Positions 4,737 through 7,403 of a stretch of 7,403 nucleotides of DNA are shown here, one piece after another. Both the position numbers and the translations under genes were made by a program. Position 1 is the stretch's first letter. Each line of letters begins with the position of its first letter. Below the pieces are notes generated by a model. The model did not search any database. It saw only the letters and a list, made by a program, of their open reading frames with translations, and was not told the origin of the DNA. The stretch comes from an uncultured Geobacteraceae bacterium (GTDB taxonomy: Bacteria > Desulfobacterota > Desulfuromonadia > Geobacterales > Pseudopelobacteraceae), in contig CAIRND010000420.1 in NCBI GenBank assembly GCA_903879825.1, forward strand, positions 1-7,403, given 5' to 3'.

Positions 4737-7301
4737 TTATTGGATCACAACGGTGACATCTCCGGCCTGGCCATAGCTGGCTTTGCAGCTGGCGGTGCTG
4801 CTCTTTGCGCCATCGCTGACGGTGACTTTAATGTCAAAACTCTGCCCGATAGTTGCCGCAGTCGGGATGGTATAGGTGAAGGCGGTCGCCGTTGCCGAAC
4901 TTTGCAGCACGCTGTCCACTGCCCAACGATAGGTAAGGGTGTCTCCATCCAGGTCATATCCCGTTGCCGTACATGTTACGTCCCGGGCGGTACCGGTGGC
5001 GCCGGAAACCACAAATGTCTTGTCAGCGGTGACATACACGGTTGGTGCGTGATTCAGGCCATAGGTGAGATTTGTGGTTCGGCTCACGGTGACCGTGCCG
5101 TCCGATACTTCGAAGACAATGGTAAAGACATCTTCAATGTTGGCTGCCTGAGGGACGGTGAACAGATAACTGTCATTTGCATAGCCATTTTGGCCGGTGC
5201 CGCTTTTTACTGTTGTGCCGTTCACCTTCCAGGTATAGCTGAGCGAATCGCCGTCATTGTCATTGGCATAGCCGTAGAGCGTCACCTGTTTGGTCGCGTC
5301 GCCGGATGGGATATAGGAGCGGTTTGCGTACAGAAATACTACCGGCGCGCGGTTTCCGGCGGCGACTTCAAGAGTGCCCACGGTCACATCGCGGCTATTT
5401 GATTTGCTGTCGGTGACGGTTAGTATCAGCGGATATGATCCGGCCGCAGGAGTCCATGTTGCCGTGGCAGACGATGCTCCGCTGGCGATGGAGCCACTGG
5501 CCATGGTTGTGCTTCCGGACTTGAGGGTATAGGCGATGGGATAATCGCCCTCTTCATCGGAGGCATACAGGTACGCAGTCACCGTTTTGCCAACTTTTAT
5601 GGAATAGCTGGACAGGGAGACGTTTGCCATCGGCGCCTGGTTGGTAACGGTGATGTCGTTGAGGATTACCGCTGAACCGTCATCGGTTTTTTCGAGAGTG
5701 TAATCCGTGGTAACGCCATTTATCCTGAAGGTGCCGGAGGATGTTGCGTTGTAGCCAAGGTACACGCTGATATCCTCGCCTTTTTTTACTGTGCTGGTGA
5801 ACACGCCGTTACTGTCGGTATAAATCCAGCGATTTGTCGTTGTGCCCCTCAGTTGCACCGTTTTGTAAGCGACGACGCCGGTGTCATTTTTGATGGTGCC
5901 GGTAACCGTGCCCGGCGCTACCAGGGTGAAGTCCTTGGTGGTACAGGTCGGGGAATCACCCATAGTGACTTCCACTGAGTTATAATTACCGAAGTTGTCA
6001 GTATAGCTGAGGGTTGCGGCACGGTTGGCCTCTTTGGCATTGAGCAGAACCGTTTCAAGACTGTATTTCCCGTCGGAACCAACTTTGATATAGCTGGACT
6101 CGAAGCCTTTGCCATACAGGTTCACGTACATGGAGGCATCTCCGTTTGTTATGGTGCCGTTGATACAGACTTTTTTGAGCACAGGAGTGAGCACAATGTG
6201 GTCGAGGTTCCACCAGAATTTGAGGAATGCTTCGTTGGAAATAGTAATTTTAAGGTAGTTGCCGCTTGAGGTGCATGCCGTTGCCGTCGGGGTTGTCGAG
6301 GGGCTTGCCGCATCTGCGGAGTCATAAATGGTGCCGATGCCGATCAGCTCCCACTTGCCGCTGTTGGGATTAAGCGACCAGACGGGAACCTGGAAACCGG
6401 GTGTCGTTGCATCAAAATCATCATATTGAAAAAGTGTGTCACAGCTGCTGGTTGGAATCCAGCGGGTGTAAACCGTCGCCGCCACCGCAGCCTTTTGTAC
6501 ACCCGCTTTGACCAGTTTTTGTGCCACAGAGCCCAGTGACTCGCCACTGGCGGCGTCGGATATTTTGAGGTAATCAAAGGCCAGCGACACCATTTTACCC
6601 TGCTGCCCTTTATAGTCGGCTGTGTAGGATCCAGGGAATTTTGCTGAATCAAGTGCCGGTTCATAGGTGCTCAGATCCGCCTTCAATGAGCTCACGCCTT
6701 GCAGCGTGTCGGCTGGAATGGAAATCCCCATTTCTGTTGTTGCGCCGTTCGCCTTGGCAGCTTTTATTTCTGCACCTGCAACCGCTTTTTTTACACCGTC
6801 CGGAAAGCGCATGACCGCAAAGGAAAAGGTCTGATTGACCGCCTTTATGCCGACAGTGGATAAGTTTGAGTACGTTGCTATTTTTTGAATAGCGGTTGTC
6901 GTTTTGTCCACAGTGCCAAGAATATCCATGTCGTCAACCGTATCTTTAAAGTCAATCCGGCGGTGGAATTCAGCATAACCGTCTTTTACAACGTCAACGA
7001 GAACATAGCCGCCGACAACGAGGGGAACTCTCGCGCTGAACTTACCGCTGCTGCTGGTGGTCGCCGCAACGCTTCCCCCGCTGAGCAGTACTCCTGCCGA
7101 ATTATATGAGCTAATCTGAACCGGAAGGTCTGCTCCGGCTGTCGCCTTGGCAGCCGCGACTCCCGATGAGAGGTTAATAGTGCCGCTAACAGATTTTGTA
7201 ACGGAAGTTGGTGCGGGGGTGCCACCGCCACCACCGCCACAGGCCGATAGGAACAGAGCTGTCATTAAAACCGCTGAAATACGTTTCAATTGCTGTTTCA
7301 T
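4737..7301 (-). CDS. Multidomain exported lipoprotein with three tandem Ig/PKD-like domains (854 residues)
   Basis: The start is ATG 7301, not an upstream in-frame ATG at the window edge, because AAGGAG lies 7 nt before it and a clean lipoprotein signal follows: 'MKQQLKR', hydrophobic core, 'LSAC' with lipidated Cys21, then six Gly as a flexible tether. Residues about 36-130 resemble a carboxypeptidase-regulatory/Ig-like fold ('SVSGTINL', 'GKFSARVPLVVGGYVLVDVVKDGY'). Residues 150-375 contain 'VPVWSLNPNSGKWELIGIG' and a Trp-rich 'KFWWNLDHIVL', a pattern I have seen in beta-rich surface proteins. Two more carboxypeptidase-regulatory-like units lie at about 378-460 and 464-550. Three Ig/PKD-like repeats follow, each opening with '(Q/R/H)AP' (555, 651, 751) and carrying an acidic loop ('SDEEGD' 581, 'NDNDGD' 680, 'YDLDGD' 782) that may bind calcium. 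No catalytic motif is seen, so an adhesion, binding or structural role is likely. It is the first visible gene of the operon; the next lipoprotein gene starts 28 bp downstream. Confidence 0.9.
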   Translation of the reverse strand: MKQQLKRISAVLMTALFLSACGGGGGGTPAPTSVTKSVSGTINLSSGVAAAKATAGADLPVQISSYNSAGVLLSGGSVAATTSSSGKFSARVPLVVGGYVLVDVVKDGYAEFHRRIDFKDTVDDMDILGTVDKTTTAIQKIATYSNLSTVGIKAVNQTFSFAVMRFPDGVKKAVAGAEIKAAKANGATTEMGISIPADTLQGVSSLKADLSTYEPALDSAKFPGSYTADYKGQQGKMVSLAFDYLKISDAASGESLGSVAQKLVKAGVQKAAVAATVYTRWIPTSSCDTLFQYDDFDATTPGFQVPVWSLNPNSGKWELIGIGTIYDSADAASPSTTPTATACTSSGNYLKITISNEAFLKFWWNLDHIVLTPVLKKVCINGTITNGDASMYVNLYGKGFESSYIKVGSDGKYSLETVLLNAKEANRAATLSYTDNFGNYNSVEVTMGDSPTCTTKDFTLVAPGTVTGTIKNDTGVVAYKTVQLRGTTTNRWIYTDSNGVFTSTVKKGEDISVYLGYNATSSGTFRINGVTTDYTLEKTDDGSAVILNDITVTNQAPMANVSLSSYSIKVGKTVTAYLYASDEEGDYPIAYTLKSGSTTMASGSIASGASSATATWTPAAGSYPLILTVTDSKSNSRDVTVGTLEVAAGNRAPVVFLYANRSYIPSGDATKQVTLYGYANDNDGDSLSYTWKVNGTTVKSGTGQNGYANDSYLFTVPQAANIEDVFTIVFEVSDGTVTVSRTTNLTYGLNHAPTVYVTADKTFVVSGATGTARDVTCTATGYDLDGDTLTYRWAVDSVLQSSATATAFTYTIPTAATIGQSFDIKVTVSDGAKSSTASCKASYGQAGDVTVVIQ

Positions 7302-7308
7302 ATGTTCT

Positions 7309-7314
7309 CTCCTT
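7309..7314 (-). promoter_or_regulatory. Ribosome-binding site deciding the start of the 854-residue lipoprotein
   Basis: AAGGAG on the minus strand is 7 nt before the ATG at 7301. The reading frame is open further upstream to the window edge, but those 34 codons would place non-signal sequence before an excellent lipoprotein signal peptide. The downstream start is therefore chosen. Confidence 0.85.
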
Positions 7315-7403
7315 TTCTCCGTGTTTAACCCTATGTAATCACACGCTAAAACGGCCAATGTCGTTATTGATTGGTAGCCATAACCACCTCCCCTGTGTGT
7401 CAT
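7315..7403 (-). promoter_or_regulatory. Leader of the lipoprotein operon with two small hairpins (cut by window edge)
   Basis: On the minus strand, GGTGG (7388-7384) pairs with CTACC (7377-7373) around a 6-nt loop. Further on, AACGAC (7365-7360) pairs imperfectly with GCCGTT (7355-7350), running into TTTT, like a weak terminator. The first part loosely recalls the 3' half of a GEMM (cyclic dinucleotide) riboswitch, but most of such an element would lie outside the window. The hairpins are visible; a regulatory role is conjecture. I found no convincing -10/-35 pair. Confidence 0.3.

Noticed and set aside
4728..5402. A long open frame (224 codons) on the plus strand opposite the end of the 854-residue lipoprotein gene.
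   Set aside because: Its translation lacks recognisable domains or a clear ribosome-binding site, and it lies antisense to a well-supported lipoprotein gene with repeated Ig/PKD-like domains.
7368..7385. A five-codon open frame (MATNQ) after GGGGAGG in the leader on the minus strand, as a possible leader peptide.
   Set aside because: It is too short to judge and has no run of regulatory codons. The purine-rich stretch may belong to a structured leader instead.
7302..7403. An in-frame upstream start for the large lipoprotein (34 more codons to the window edge).
   Set aside because: The added residues would bury a typical lipoprotein signal peptide, and the ATG at 7301 has a well-placed AAGGAG.

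Overview
The window looks like a chromosomal segment from a Gram-negative bacterium, most plausibly a Geobacter-like member of the Desulfuromonadia. That placement is an inference. It rests on two exported lipoproteins, a large exported subtilase ending in a 'CFIATAA' C-terminal box of a kind I associate with Geobacter and relatives, and moderate GC content. No rRNA, tRNA, mobile-element gene or CRISPR array is visible.

Layout. Positions 1-429 (+) hold the C-terminal end of an ABC-F type ATPase, whose start lies outside the window. Everything else is on the minus strand and is best read from high to low coordinates. A leader region (7403-7302) precedes an 854-residue multidomain lipoprotein (7301-4737). 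After only 28 bp comes a 513-residue lipoprotein of unknown function (4708-3167). A 595-bp gap (3166-2572) follows, then a 699-residue secreted S8 serine peptidase (2571-472) that converges on the ABC-F gene with 42 bp between their stop codons.

The gap is the most informative part. It is not ordinary intergenic DNA. It contains a broken copy of the start of the S8 peptidase gene (3094 to about 2994), an unexplained AT-rich stretch, and a broken copy of the end of the 513-residue lipoprotein gene (about 2735-2643). The junction 'end of lipoprotein gene / GC-rich hairpin / start of peptidase gene' therefore occurs twice. The simplest history is that the lipoprotein-peptidase pair was duplicated in tandem, and the inner peptidase copy and inner lipoprotein copy were then gutted by deletions. 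Two deletions can be read to the base: an 80-bp loss between 9-bp direct repeats that removes the peptidase signal peptide, and a 201-bp in-frame loss in the lipoprotein remnant.

How the genes may work together (inference). All three intact minus-strand genes encode exported proteins: two predicted lipoproteins with beta-sandwich or cysteine-pair architecture, and a protease with IPT/TIG, PKD and C-terminal sorting-type domains. Repeated pairing of the lipoprotein with the peptidase suggests they form a functional envelope module, possibly protease plus substrate or anchor. Nothing in the sequence proves the function.
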